Below, piece by piece: positions 24,923 through 33,336 of a stretch of 64,000 nucleotides of DNA; the stretch's first letter is position 1, and each line of letters begins with the position of its first letter. A model generated the notes under the pieces. It was not told where the DNA came from. It did no database searches and was given only the letters and a program-made list of their open reading frames with translations. Source of the DNA: Massilia sp. Root351 (GTDB lineage: Bacteria > Pseudomonadota > Gammaproteobacteria > Burkholderiales > Burkholderiaceae_D). The stretch is taken from assembly GCF_001425045.1 (NCBI RefSeq), contig NZ_LMDJ01000031.1:570545-634544 (forward strand). Reading direction: 5' to 3'. Both the position numbers and the translations under genes were made by a program.

Positions 24923-25560
24923 CACGCACCGCCTTCCAGCCGCGCCAGCCCGATGGCGCTGTCCCATTGGTCGGCGAGGTCGATGAACAGGCCGTTGATC
25001 GCCAGCCGGAACCGCGCCTCCGGGTGGCGGCTGTGCACCCGACCGAATACCCCGCAGATCTTGATGGCGCGGTCGTCGGCGTCATCCATCGGCGAGAAGA
25101 ACACCGCAGCATCGCCGTGCGAATGCAGGTCGACCGCCACCTGCTCGCTCGCGGCCAGCAGTGGTGGCTGGTAGACGACGTGGTCGGCGTCGGCGGTGAT
25201 CGTTTCGCACGCGGCCAGCCGCAGCGTGCCGGTGCGCGCGCAGTGGACAATGGCGGCAGCCGTCTCGTCGGGCGCGGCGCGCCGCGCCTGCGCCACGAAC
25301 TGGCGCAGCAGGTCCGCCGGGATCAGCCCGAACGACAGGCGCAGCCAAGGCGCCAGCGTGCCATAGGGCAGCGGCAGGCCAAGGTCGACGCTGCCGCAGC
25401 GCTGCAGGCAGTCCAGCCACGGCAGGCGCACCTGCACGAACAGGCCATTGGCGGCGGCCACGATGCGCAGGCCCGGCACCATGGGCGGCAAGTCGCCGTG
25501 CCGGGGGGCGGCGATGACGGGGCAGGCGGCCTGCAGCGCCGCGTCGCGCGGATCAGTCAT
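24922..25560 (-). CDS. PRTRC system protein A, JAMM-type protease
   Basis: A 212-aa protein with a complete JAB/MPN+ metal site: E99 in PDETAAAIV, H146 and H148 in DLHSHGDA, and D159 exactly eleven residues after H148 (HxHx10D). Such domains cleave isopeptide bonds or process ubiquitin-like precursors. Start MTDPRDAAL at 25560 overlaps the end of gene B. The intact site implies activity. Its pairing with an E1-like protein is the core argument for a ubiquitin-like pathway in the cassette. Confidence 0.85.
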   Translation of the reverse strand: MTDPRDAALQAACPVIAAPRHGDLPPMVPGLRIVAAANGLFVQVRLPWLDCLQRCGSVDLGLPLPYGTLAPWLRLSFGLIPADLLRQFVAQARRAAPDETAAAIVHCARTGTLRLAACETITADADHVVYQPPLLAASEQVAVDLHSHGDAAVFFSPMDDADDRAIKICGVFGRVHSRHPEARFRLAINGLFIDLADQWDSAIGLARLEGGA

Positions 25561-26284
25561 GCTCGCCTCCCAGCGAGGCAATGGTTTGGCCTAGTGTGAC
25601 CTCCATGGGCAGCAGTGCGCGCAGCGGAAAGCGCGCGGGCGGCGCATCTAGCAGCGCCTGCCAGAACGCGTACGCGCCACCCTTGTGGCGTACCAGCTTC
25701 TTGCCGTTCGGGTGCGAGAAGAAGGAACCGAAAAAGGCGTCACTCCATGCGTCGATGCTGCGGCTGGCGTCGCCGCTGGGAAGCACGGTGCTGCCGTGGC
25801 AGATCGCGCCGTCGTCGCCCACGTTGAAGTAGGGCGCGCGGTAGAGCGGCGTGCCCGGCGTGGGCCGCGTGTCGTACTTGCAGGCCCAGACCCGCCAGCC
25901 CTTGGAGGAGACGGCGAACACCAGCGGCGGATGCGGCACCGCTTCTCCCCGTTCACCCAACTGCGGGCAGCGAAACGCGATGTGGCGCACGCAGGCCGCT
26001 TGCCACCACACCAGCAGGCTCTCGCCCGCGTACAGTGTCCGACCGTCGAGGTACGACGCCGTGCTGGCCGTCTGCCGGGTCAGTTCATACGCCAGCCGCC
26101 GCGCCGCACGCGGCGACATGGGTTTGCCGGCCAGGATGAGCGGCCGTCCATCTGTCAATTCGACCCGGTGGATGCTGGCGTAGGCCCGCGTGCTGTGGCG
26201 TTCCTGCTCGCGGTAGACCAATACCGCCTCGGCCAGCATCAGGCTGGCGGCGCGGGGTGCTTCGATACGCAATTGTGCTGGCAT
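25553..26284 (-). CDS. PRTRC system protein B, possible E2-like
   Basis: A 243-aa PRTRC B protein, identified from its place in the cassette and its sequence style. Residues ~117-165 read HPPLVFAV ... LYRAPYFNVGDDGAICHGS. The order proline-rich strand, then N..dG.iC, parallels the E2 ubiquitin-conjugating fold around its catalytic cysteine, and C162 would be that residue. The E2 reading is inference from motif and neighbours. GAGGAGGACG precedes the start. Confidence 0.78.
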   Translation of the reverse strand: MPAQLRIEAPRAASLMLAEAVLVYREQERHSTRAYASIHRVELTDGRPLILAGKPMSPRAARRLAYELTRQTASTASYLDGRTLYAGESLLVWWQAACVRHIAFRCPQLGERGEAVPHPPLVFAVSSKGWRVWACKYDTRPTPGTPLYRAPYFNVGDDGAICHGSTVLPSGDASRSIDAWSDAFFGSFFSHPNGKKLVRHKGGAYAFWQALLDAPPARFPLRALLPMEVTLGQTIASLGGEHD

Positions 26285-26309
26285 GGCGCGTCCTCCTCTG
26301 CACTCAGTA

Positions 26310-27338
26310 TCACGCAGACAGGTGCTGCAGCAACTGGTCGATGAGGCCGATGGCGCGCAGCTGCGCCGTCATCGCGCGCATCCAGCGGCGCAGCGCCTGC
26401 GGTTCGTCGGCGGGCAGCAGCACCTCGCCGATCTCCTCGAAGCACTCGCCCTGCCACGCATAGTGGGCGTAGTCATCCGAGACCCGCACCGCGATGTCGT
26501 CGTCGTGCCAGCACAGCACCGCGCCAAAGCCGGTAAACAGACCCTCGCGCCGGGCGGCGAAGCGGTGGTGCGCGGGCGTGTGCACCAGTGATAGCGCCAG
26601 TTGCGCCGCCCGCCGCACAAAGCCGTCGGCGTGCTCCTGCGCGATCTGGCGCAGCCGCTTGCGGGGCAGCACGGCGCGAGGACGCAAGGCCCAAGGCGGG
26701 AAGGCCGCTTCGATATCGGCGCGGCTGACCATGTCGGCCCGCATCGCCTCCCGCGCTTCCTCATCGTCGCCGCATTCCTCCTCCAGCACTTCGGTTTCGT
26801 CTTGCTCGCCCAGCCAGTACTGGTTCGACGCTTCATCGAGCACCACCGACGGCGTAAACAACGGATAGGCCGCCGCGCATTTCTGTTCCATGATGTGCAG
26901 CACGGTTGCGCCCAAGCCGGGCACGGCCGCCTCCAGCGCGTCGAAACCCGGCCCGACGGTCCACCGGTGGACGGAACTTTCGCACCAGCGCAGGTGGATG
27001 TTGCGCACCGCCTCGGCGTCCGACGCGCGCAGGCCGGGTGCTGCGGCGTCGATCTCCTCGATGTCGCGCGCCGTGACCGGCGCCAGCACAAACACCGGCG
27101 ACAGGCAGGCTGTCTCGCCGACATGGCGTTGCAGCCATGCCGACAGGACAGCAGCGCAGGCGGTCAACGGATCGTCGCAGGGCAGGGGAAACGCGCGCCA
27201 TGTCACCGCGCCCGCGCGCACCAGATAGCGCGCCAGCATGCCCGCCACGCGCTGGCCTGCGGCGGGCAGGATGGTGGTCGGCACGTCCGGGCTCAGCACT
27301 GGCTGGCCTAACACCGCTAGGGGAGGGGCGGCAGCCAT
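26310..27338 (-). CDS. PRTRC system protein F
   Basis: A 342-aa protein of unknown biochemical function belonging to the PRTRC F family by position and sequence style. It is helical overall with an acidic segment (TEVLEEECGDDEEAREAM). The start at MAAAPPLAVLG was preferred to the longer frame from 27419 because a diverged copy of the N terminus at 32913-33185 begins at the same methionine. It overlaps the 72-aa gene upstream by 22 bases. Confidence 0.75.
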   Translation of the reverse strand: MAAAPPLAVLGQPVLSPDVPTTILPAAGQRVAGMLARYLVRAGAVTWRAFPLPCDDPLTACAAVLSAWLQRHVGETACLSPVFVLAPVTARDIEEIDAAAPGLRASDAEAVRNIHLRWCESSVHRWTVGPGFDALEAAVPGLGATVLHIMEQKCAAAYPLFTPSVVLDEASNQYWLGEQDETEVLEEECGDDEEAREAMRADMVSRADIEAAFPPWALRPRAVLPRKRLRQIAQEHADGFVRRAAQLALSLVHTPAHHRFAARREGLFTGFGAVLCWHDDDIAVRVSDDYAHYAWQGECFEEIGEVLLPADEPQALRRWMRAMTAQLRAIGLIDQLLQHLSA

Positions 27339-27535
27339 GACGACGGAGCCGCAGGCCGGGATGGTGCGGTACTGTTCGTGGCATGGCCGCTGCAGGTGTC
27401 GGCGAACCGCAGCCAGCATGCGGCCGTCTCGGCCTGCGCGCGCTTGGTCATCGCGCGGTTGATCGCGGCGGCGTTGGCGTCGGCGCGGCCCTCGGCCATC
27501 GAGTTGGTCAGCGCTTCGAATTCGCGCCAGTTCAT
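27317..27535 (-). CDS. 72-aa protein inside the PRTRC operon
   Basis: A small frame between C and F starting MNWREFEALTNSMAEGRAD. Its ATG overlaps the stop of gene C by four bases, and its end overlaps F, so translational coupling is likely. Highly charged and helical, then Ser/Pro-rich. Not one of the named PRTRC families that I recognise. Confidence 0.6.
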   Translation of the reverse strand: MNWREFEALTNSMAEGRADANAAAINRAMTKRAQAETAACWLRFADTCSGHATNSTAPSRPAAPSSWLPPLP

Positions 27536-27747
27536 ATGCGTCCCTTGGTGCCGACCGCGCGGCGGAAGGTGATTTCCTGCGCGCCGTTCACCAGTTCGTC
27601 GGCGACGACGATATCGGCGCTGATCAGTTCCGGGTAGATGGCGCTGTGCAGGTCGCGCACATCGCGCGGCGACATGCCCGGCGGCGCGGGCAGTTCGATG
27701 CCGTTGTAGCGGTAGCGGCGCGGGGTTTCCTTGATAATGATGGCCAT
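27532..27747 (-). CDS. PRTRC system protein C, possible ubiquitin-like
   Basis: A 71-aa protein, the size of ubiquitin-like modifiers, starting MAIIIKETPRRYRYNG after AAAGGAGCC. The alternating strand pattern (IIIKET, YRYNGIEL, ADIVVADELVNG, EITFRRAVG) fits a beta-grasp fold. It ends GTKGRI rather than the GG of classical modifiers, so processing by the JAMM protein A would be needed to expose a glycine. Role inferred from the neighbours. Confidence 0.75.
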   Translation of the reverse strand: MAIIIKETPRRYRYNGIELPAPPGMSPRDVRDLHSAIYPELISADIVVADELVNGAQEITFRRAVGTKGRI

Positions 27748-27758
27748 GCTGGCTCCTT

Positions 27759-28211
27759 TCAGAACAATTGCGGCTGGCGGTTCTTGATCCAGCCCAGGTC
27801 GGGGTCGTCGTTTGGATTGGTCGCGTCGCCCACTTCCTCGCCATCGTCGACATCCGCGCAGCGGGGCGCGGGCGTGGTTGCCCGCTTGGCGGACGACGCG
27901 GGTTTTTGTGTTGTCTTGGCCTGCTCTTGCAGCTTGGCCTTCTCGGTCTGGAGCGTGCGCTTGGCGGCGGCGGCCTGCTCCAGCATTGGCGCGAGCTCGG
28001 CGCGGTAGCCGGTCAGCGCCGCAACGAAGCCGTTGTCGAATTCTTCGGGCGTGGCGGTGAGCGTGAGGTCCGTCGTCAGTGTGGCGGCGTCGTTGTGGAT
28101 GGGGCGCGGCATGACCGATATCGTCATGAGGCCGCGCTCCGCGTCGGCGGTGACCAGCATCGCCAGCCGGGTACCGGCGGCCAGCGGATACAACTCGGTA
28201 AACATTCCCAT
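27759..28211 (-). CDS. PRTRC system protein E
   Basis: A 150-aa protein, first gene of the cassette, with AAGGAGG before the start at MGMFTELYPL. The N-terminal half is beta-rich (LMTISVMPRPIHNDAA, TTDLTLTATPEEFDN). A helical, Lys/Ala-rich linker and an acidic C-terminal tail follow (DVDDGEEVGD). Function unknown. A frameshifted second copy lies at 38620-39000. Confidence 0.8.
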   Translation of the reverse strand: MGMFTELYPLAAGTRLAMLVTADAERGLMTISVMPRPIHNDAATLTTDLTLTATPEEFDNGFVAALTGYRAELAPMLEQAAAAKRTLQTEKAKLQEQAKTTQKPASSAKRATTPAPRCADVDDGEEVGDATNPNDDPDLGWIKNRQPQLF

Positions 28212-28438
28212 GGTGGACCTCCTTCGGTGAGGGATGACATCATGGTAACGGGCAAAGCGGGCCAATCTAGTAGCGGCAAGGCGGAGCGTGCCGGGCAAAT
28301 TCACCGCCTAAAGGTGGCCTGCGCCACAGCGCTGGCACCACGCGCACGGGCGGTTGCCGGCGAGCAGCGTGATGAGAAGCATGATGAGAAGCGCGCTCCG
28401 GTTGGAGCGGGGCCGCAGGTGCTGTACCCGCGCGCAAG

Positions 28439-29440
28439 CTAGGCCGACAACAACGCGTGCAGTGTCTTCACGTCCGCCTGCAGCTTGTGAACGCGCGCGC
28501 GATGGTGCCGCTCTGCGGTCCGGTCGTGTCGGATCAAAGCATCCTGAAGCATCTCCTGTTCCAAACGCGCTTGTTCCTGCAAGGCTCTGAGCGATGCCCA
28601 CAGCGCAGCTTCGACCGACTGGTCCTGCAATTCGGCCAGCGCGCGCGCCGTAAAGCTGTGGCCGGTATGGCAGCGGAAGCGTGGCGGCACCGCGTCGCTG
28701 ATTTTCCATAGCGCGCCGTTGCACTCGGGGCAGGTATAGCCGGACGCGGTGCCGAAGCGCTGCAGTTCTTCGACACCCGCTGCGCCGCGCACGAAACGAT
28801 TTTCCACCGTTAGCCACGTGGGCGGGACCGGCTTGTCCCCCGTTGCGACGTTGTGCTCAGGCGGGGATTGCGGCCTATTCGCCAGGGCGGCCAGCATGGG
28901 GCCGATCTCGCGCAGCGGCAACACATGGTCCACGGCCACATGATTCAACGCGTTAGCGGGCATGTCGGGCACTTGCGCGTCGTTCGGGTCTTGCACGATG
29001 GCCGCGCCGCCGCATGTCTTGACGGCGTACAAACCGGCAGTGCCATCGTCGAGGTAGCCGGTCAGGATGGCGGCGATTACGTGGCCGTCAAACGCCGCCG
29101 CGGCGGAGCGGAACAGTGGGTCGATGGCCGGACGGGTGAAGTTCTCTTTGGGGCCGTGCCACAGGCGCGCTTTGGGGACGCCATCATCCCTTTCCACCGT
29201 CAAATGGCGGTCCGGCGGCGCAATGAGTACGTGTCCCGGCAAAAGCGGCGCACCGTCTTCCGCATGCCTGACCGGTAACGGGCACACCTTTTGCAGGATT
29301 TCCGGCAGCTTGCTGGGACGCGCGCCAATATGCATGACGATCAGGACGGTCGCGCGGAAGTTGGCGGGCAAGGCGGATGTGACGCTGGTCAATGCGTTCA
29401 CGCCGCCCGCCGAGGCGCCGATGACGATAAGTTTGTGCAT
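28439..29440 (-). CDS. CheB-type protein-glutamate methylesterase, stand-alone
   Basis: A 333-aa protein. Residues 1-190 form the CheB methylesterase domain with catalytic S10 in GASAGGV, H37 in VMHIGA and the aspartate in LTGYLDDGTAG. There is no receiver domain. Residues ~238-265 form a treble-clef-like zinc site (CPECNGALW, then RCHTGHSFTARALA), followed by a coiled-coil tail. This architecture is known in CheB-like proteins of soil bacteria whose targets are not classical chemoreceptors. GGAGAGCAG precedes the start. It is upstream of the PRTRC operon by 227 bp on the same strand and probably separate. Its C-terminal tail is copied at 32913. Confidence 0.88.
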   Translation of the reverse strand: MHKLIVIGASAGGVNALTSVTSALPANFRATVLIVMHIGARPSKLPEILQKVCPLPVRHAEDGAPLLPGHVLIAPPDRHLTVERDDGVPKARLWHGPKENFTRPAIDPLFRSAAAAFDGHVIAAILTGYLDDGTAGLYAVKTCGGAAIVQDPNDAQVPDMPANALNHVAVDHVLPLREIGPMLAALANRPQSPPEHNVATGDKPVPPTWLTVENRFVRGAAGVEELQRFGTASGYTCPECNGALWKISDAVPPRFRCHTGHSFTARALAELQDQSVEAALWASLRALQEQARLEQEMLQDALIRHDRTAERHHRARVHKLQADVKTLHALLSA

Positions 29441-29703
29441 CTCTGCTCTCCATGCCCCCCATTCTGGACGGATGATCGTGCGCCATCAGTACGCTGACAC
29501 ACATAGCTCGCCTTTGCCGCTGAACGGAGTGCAAAAATGGCCAACCGGTACGGATTGCGCACGACGCCGCACGCTTTACCGTCGTTCACGCGGCGGCGCG
29601 CCGTGCGTGTCGGCGATGCAAACGATTGGCGCTGCATGCAGCTTCGCCGTGGCCTACAATACAAGACGAGCAGGCTGATATCGGACTACCCGGGAGATGC
29701 CCA

Positions 29704-29949
29704 ATGTACAGTGAAAGGCGGACCAATCATGCCATGTCCGACGTCGTCGAGGTTGGCATGCTGTTCCAGTACGTGCGGGAGCCTGGATACGCCGCCAGGT
29801 TTCTTGAAATGATGCGCGTCAAGCCGGCAGTCGTGCTGCGCGTGTTGAGCCATAGCGCAGAACAACGTCACTATTCGGTGCCACCTCAGCGTGTAACGTT
29901 CGTCCAAGTGTCCAGGAAACGGCTGAGTCTGGTTTGTACGCGTGCATGA
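29704..29949 (+). CDS. small-protein family member (VVEVGM type)
   Basis: An 81-aa protein starting MYSERRTNHAMSDVVEVGML with GGGAGATGCCC upstream. It aligns along most of its length with the 85-aa protein at 39384-39641 (VEVG, PGYA.RFLE, AV..RVL). Basic and helical, no membrane segment. One of at least nine related genes or fragments in this window; function unknown. Confidence 0.65.
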   Translation: MYSERRTNHAMSDVVEVGMLFQYVREPGYAARFLEMMRVKPAVVLRVLSHSAEQRHYSVPPQRVTFVQVSRKRLSLVCTRA

Positions 29950-30104
29950 GCACGGATGGGACGGCGGCGACCTTGTTCGCCGAGTTGGCCGACAGCGTTG
30001 CGAGAATCGCTCCCTACCGGATACGATAGGCGCTTTGCGGAACGTGCCGCGCTGCTGGCCGCCGGCTTGGTGAGCTCGCCCACAGTAGCGTTTGCGCAAC
30101 CGGG

Positions 30105-30350
30105 TTGCAACAGATTGAGGAAGCAATTCGCTTCCGAGAGGACTACGCGTTTTCATGGCTCAGAGCTGAAGAACTCCTATCGTTCGACTACGATGCCGCC
30201 TTTCCAGACACGGGCGAAACTCCCCCAAGGCGGATAACGTATCGTGAGTTCCTCGGCGAATCGTACTTCAGGCACTTGGAATTGCTCGCAGCACTTGGTC
30301 GTCCGGAGGGGGTACGTATTATTTTTTGGTTCAACGCGTACGTCCGCGGA
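30105..30350 (+). pseudogene. fragment of a hypothetical protein gene
   Basis: A stretch of good protein-like sequence (IRFREDYAFSWLRAEELLSF, then YREFLGESYFRHLELLAAL and VRIIFWFN). It resembles the C-terminal half of uncharacterised proteins of ~150 residues. There is no plausible start and the tail runs into unrelated sequence. Probably a 5'-truncated remnant. Confidence 0.4.
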
Positions 30351-30452
30351 GGCCTGGCCTGGGGCGCGTGGCCGAGACTTAGTTTGGGGACTGGCCGGTA
30401 TGGTGGCTGTTCTCGCGTGTTATCTGTCTTCAGCTATCAAGAAGGACGGCGC

Positions 30453-30767
30453 ATGAAAAACTGTCTGATGATTTTTTGGCTGGCTGTGATCGGGCTTGCC
30501 GGACTGAACAAAGTACTATTCCCTGGCATCGACGAGGGGACGCCGTTCCGTCAAATGAGTTTTGGTTTTTGGCTGTATCTCGCGCCTGTAGGCGTAGCCT
30601 TTGCAGCTCTCGGGTTTTTTTTCGGCGCAAGTCGTCGGCATATGCCGGCAAGGAAAATTCATGGAAAACGATCTCCAAGCGGTACTCCCCAAAGCGGAGC
30701 GCGATTTTGTCGTTCACGCGTTGCAGGCCCTCTGGCGCGAGCGCGTCAACGCCTTCCAGGTGGCTGA
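30453..30767 (+). CDS. small membrane protein, possibly 3'-frameshifted
   Basis: A 104-aa frame with two membrane helices, about residues 4-21 (LMIFWLAVIGLAGLNKVLF) and 38-58 (FWLYLAPVGVAFAALGFFFG). AAGGA lies upstream. The last ~40 residues are basic and overlap the next gene by ~107 bp, so the original protein probably ended earlier. Function unknown. Confidence 0.4.
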   Translation: MKNCLMIFWLAVIGLAGLNKVLFPGIDEGTPFRQMSFGFWLYLAPVGVAFAALGFFFGASRRHMPARKIHGKRSPSGTPQSGARFCRSRVAGPLARARQRLPGG

Positions 30768-30876
30768 GCAGGTTTCGATTGAGCGAAACGCACCGCCTGT
30801 GAACGGCAGTGCATTTGGCATCGAGGAAGCTGCGCGAATGCTTCGCCGTTTTGGTGCCGTACCGTTCCCGAACTAG
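30661..30876 (+). CDS. small hypothetical protein
   Basis: A 71-aa protein starting MENDLQAVLPKAERDFVVHA with AAGGAAAATTC upstream. Soluble, helical; no family recognised. Confidence 0.45.
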   Translation: MENDLQAVLPKAERDFVVHALQALWRERVNAFQVAEQVSIERNAPPVNGSAFGIEEAARMLRRFGAVPFPN

Positions 30877-31124
30877 CGCTGAGAAAATCACGGTTCGCCG
30901 TAACCAAGTGGTGGAACTGCATTGGGGCACGGCGCCTGACATCTCGCAACCGCGAGTTTCGTTGGGCTTGCCGTGGGAGATCGCGTTATCCGCGCACTGG
31001 ATCAGCTCGTCCATGCTCCTGCCATGCTCGGGATGGAGGGGCACGCCGATGCTTGCGCCCACGGCCCGAGTCGCCTCGTGCGCTGATTACTGGCGGCGCG
31101 GTTGGGCACGCGGCGACGCCCCGG

Positions 31125-31340
31125 CCGGGACGTGACGTGGGAATGCTGCGTTCCATGGCAATAGGAAACCATGCCAAGCACAATGTGCCGCAGCATGTAG
31201 CGTTCAGAGTCTTGCTCTGTCGGGACAAATGCCGCACTTTTTGCCCCGCGCCGGCGCGCGATGTTGGCTTTAGCCACGAGTGCCACGTCATCAAGGCCGA
31301 AGCGAACCGATTCATCCGGCGGCTGAAGCGACACCCGTAG
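31125..31340 (+). pseudogene. degenerate small-protein family member
   Basis: The frame shows RDVGMLRSM, HNVPQHVAFRVLLCRDKCRT and an end related to EANRFIRRLKRHP. It aligns with the intact protein at 39638-39937 but lacks ~10 residues near VEVG and has no sensible start. It lies in the left half of a duplicated block (see 39638). Confidence 0.55.
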
Positions 31341-31508
31341 TCTCTGCTACCGCTTTGCGCAATTGCTTGCCCGCGCCCGGCAACCTGCCTGCGCGGTTCG
31401 CGGCAGTCCGGTTTGCCCGTGACAGGAATGTTACGGCAGCAATGGTTTGGCTGGCGTCGGGAGCAGGTACTCACGCCGTGGCACTGCCGGCGCGGCGGTG
31501 CGCCTCGC

Positions 31509-31718
31509 TCAGTCGCACAAGTGCTTGCGATGAAGATGCGGTGAGGTGAGCACCCTGATCGCCACGTCATGGTTAACACCGCGCTCTTGCATGTATTCGA
31601 GCGCCCGGCCGATCCCGTCCATTGCGGCGATAGACAGTGCGGTATCCACCTGGTCTGCGATCCGCGCATCTTTGCGTAGGTCGCGGTCCGCGTGCGCCGC
31701 AGATGGGACTTCGGACAT
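31509..31718 (-). CDS. small-protein family member
   Basis: A 69-aa protein whose C-terminal half reads GIGRALEYMQERGVNHDVAI then RVLTSPHLHRKH, the family pattern A..YL...gV..dvA.RVL..p..R. The start follows GGAGGAAGCC. N-terminal half is charged (ADRDLRKDARIADQVD). Function unknown. Confidence 0.6.
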   Translation of the reverse strand: MSEVPSAAHADRDLRKDARIADQVDTALSIAAMDGIGRALEYMQERGVNHDVAIRVLTSPHLHRKHLCD

Positions 31719-31910
31719 GGCTTCCTCCTGGTTTTCACGAAGGTGGTGCCCTGCGATGTGGCGGGCCGGTCAGCCGTCCTGACCGGAGCATGGTCTTTTC
31801 AGAGGGATATCTTGCGGCTGCCGACGCCGGCAATGAACTGGACAGCGTGGGAGAGCGAACCGCTTCAGTGACAAATATACACCCGGACGGCGCTCACCGG
31901 CGGACGCATG

Positions 31911-31998
31911 GCAACGACAGCGGACTGGTCAATGGCCTGGCAGCGGAAATGGCCACTAGATCGCTCGCCGGGGCGGTTGCCCCCGCTTTCAAAAAGCG
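31911..31998 (-). pseudogene. remnant of the ETFPASDP small-protein gene
   Basis: A short minus-strand segment reading TAPASDLVAISAARPLTSPL, matching ETFPASDPVAIS...PSTSPL of the intact gene at 40609-40782. The N-terminal half is missing. Part of the duplicated block. Confidence 0.5.
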
Positions 31999-32173
31999 TG
32001 TCGTCTTGATGACGTTCTTGCTTGCGTGCTTGGCTGGCTGCGAACTGCCTGGGGCGGGACCTCGGTTCCGTTGTGGTGCTGACGTCAATCGCACGCCTCG
32101 TCCGGGTGGATTGATCTCGGCCGCCGGCAACAACATCCTGTCATGCCGTATCGGGTGCGTCTTGCGCTAATCC

Positions 32174-32356
32174 TTAGCGCTGGACGGGCAGGTGCGCGGT
32201 GTTGCTATCGACGTTGCCGTGGCGCGGTTGCTGGCTGCCGCGCCACGTGTTCCATCGCCGCTGTGCAGGCGTGGCTTGTCTTCGTGGTGCCGCTCCGCAA
32301 GGCTGCGCAGGTGTGGGTGGGAGATTTGCGCCTGTCCTGTCTGTTCTCGTTTCCAT
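32174..32356 (-). CDS. proline-rich small protein, copy 1
   Basis: A 60-aa protein starting METRTDRTG with GAGGAGA upstream. It aligns throughout with the 62-aa protein at 40857-41045 (shared LPPTP/LPTPP, RPWN/RWNTW, GNQQP/GSQQP, LPVQR/LPNQR). Conservation of both the frame and the ribosome site supports a real gene. Disordered composition; function unknown. Confidence 0.55.
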   Translation of the reverse strand: METRTDRTGANLPPTPAQPCGAAPRRQATPAQRRWNTWRGSQQPRHGNVDSNTAHLPVQR

Positions 32357-32712
32357 CCTCGGTCTCCTCGCGACATGTTCAACGGACGCCATTGCGCAAT
32401 GCTAGTTGCCTCTACAGAATGCGCTTTTTTGGCTGAATTGTCTACGCGCAGGTGCCTGCAACCGCGTAGACGCACCCCAGGCTACATGGATGACATGATT
32501 CGCCCGGAGCAGTAGCGGGGGGGGGGGCATGATATTGCGGCGTCTCATTCGGCGCCTAAAGTCGGACTATTGAAGCTGGCGCATCGTATGTTGCCTGCTT
32601 TGTTGTTATCGCGCGCAGCATTAGTGGGACGCGGCATCCGCCGGACTTCCTTGGAACGGGGAGGGCGCTTCAGGCGTACATTGGTCCCATGCACTGGGCG
32701 GAGAACATCGCC

Positions 32713-32844
32713 ATGAAAGAGATTTCGCCCAGCCAGACTTTCGGCGGCTTGCCACTCACCACCCTGCGCGGCGAGCCGCGCCTCGAGCGCTTCCGGGATG
32801 GCGCCGGAACGCCAGCGCGGCACGCCTGCGGGAGGGCGGCATAG
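32713..32844 (+). pseudogene. 5' copy of the gene at 47590, truncated
   Basis: The first ~17 codons (MKEISPSQTFGGLPLT) and ~30 bp upstream match the gene at 47590-47904 (MEEIDPSQTFDGLPLT, upstream GGCGGAGAACATCGCC versus GGCGGAGGAGATCGCC). After that the sequences part and a stop follows. A recombination scar. Confidence 0.6.
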
Positions 32845-32912
32845 GTCACCGCGCCGTGGTCTAGGGAAAATGGATCGTTTTGCGAGGGGCGCCGCGATGC
32901 GCCCACCGTGGC

Positions 32913-33185
32913 CTACGCCGATAACAAGGCGTGCAGCGGCTTGACATCGGTTTGCCGCTTCTGCAGATACGTCGTCCCGCCGACATGGCGGAGCGGCCAT
33001 GCCGACGCGGCCGTGGCGCAGGCCGTTAGCCGAGCGGCGTGCGGCAGGGGCAAAGCGCGCCACGTCTTCGCGCCCGCCCGCACCGGGTAGCGCGCCAGCA
33101 TGCCCGCCATGCGCTTGCCGGTGACGGGCATGGCGGTGCCGGGCACGTTTGGGCTCAGCACGGCTTCGGTAAGGGCGGCAGCCAT
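32913..33185 (-). pseudogene. chimera of PRTRC F N terminus and CheB C terminus
   Basis: A 90-codon frame. Residues 1-~70 match the start of PRTRC F (VLSPNVPGTAMPVTGKRMAG versus VLSPDVPTTILPAAGQRVAG, then LARYPVRAGAKTWRALPLP). The last ~15 residues match the end of the CheB-like protein (TDVKPLHALLSA versus ADVKTLHALLSA). The two parent genes lie 28.4 kb and 27.3 kb to the left in the same order. The deletion that made this copy removed everything between the F N terminus and the CheB C terminus. Confidence 0.75.
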
Positions 33186-33336
33186 GACGAGCGGGTTGTT
33201 GCGTGGATGAAGGCGGCGTGCAGGAACTTCTTGGCCATTGTGTCCGCGTCAAAACGAACTCGCGGCATTGGACATATCACGGAGACGCCACTGAAAGTGA
33301 ATAGCAAGGGGACCGCTGCAGCGCGCCAGGCCGTGT

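Noticed and set aside
24161..29440. A ParB gene expected with PRTRC
   Set aside because: No frame near the cassette shows ParB motifs (GERR box or helix-turn-helix in order).
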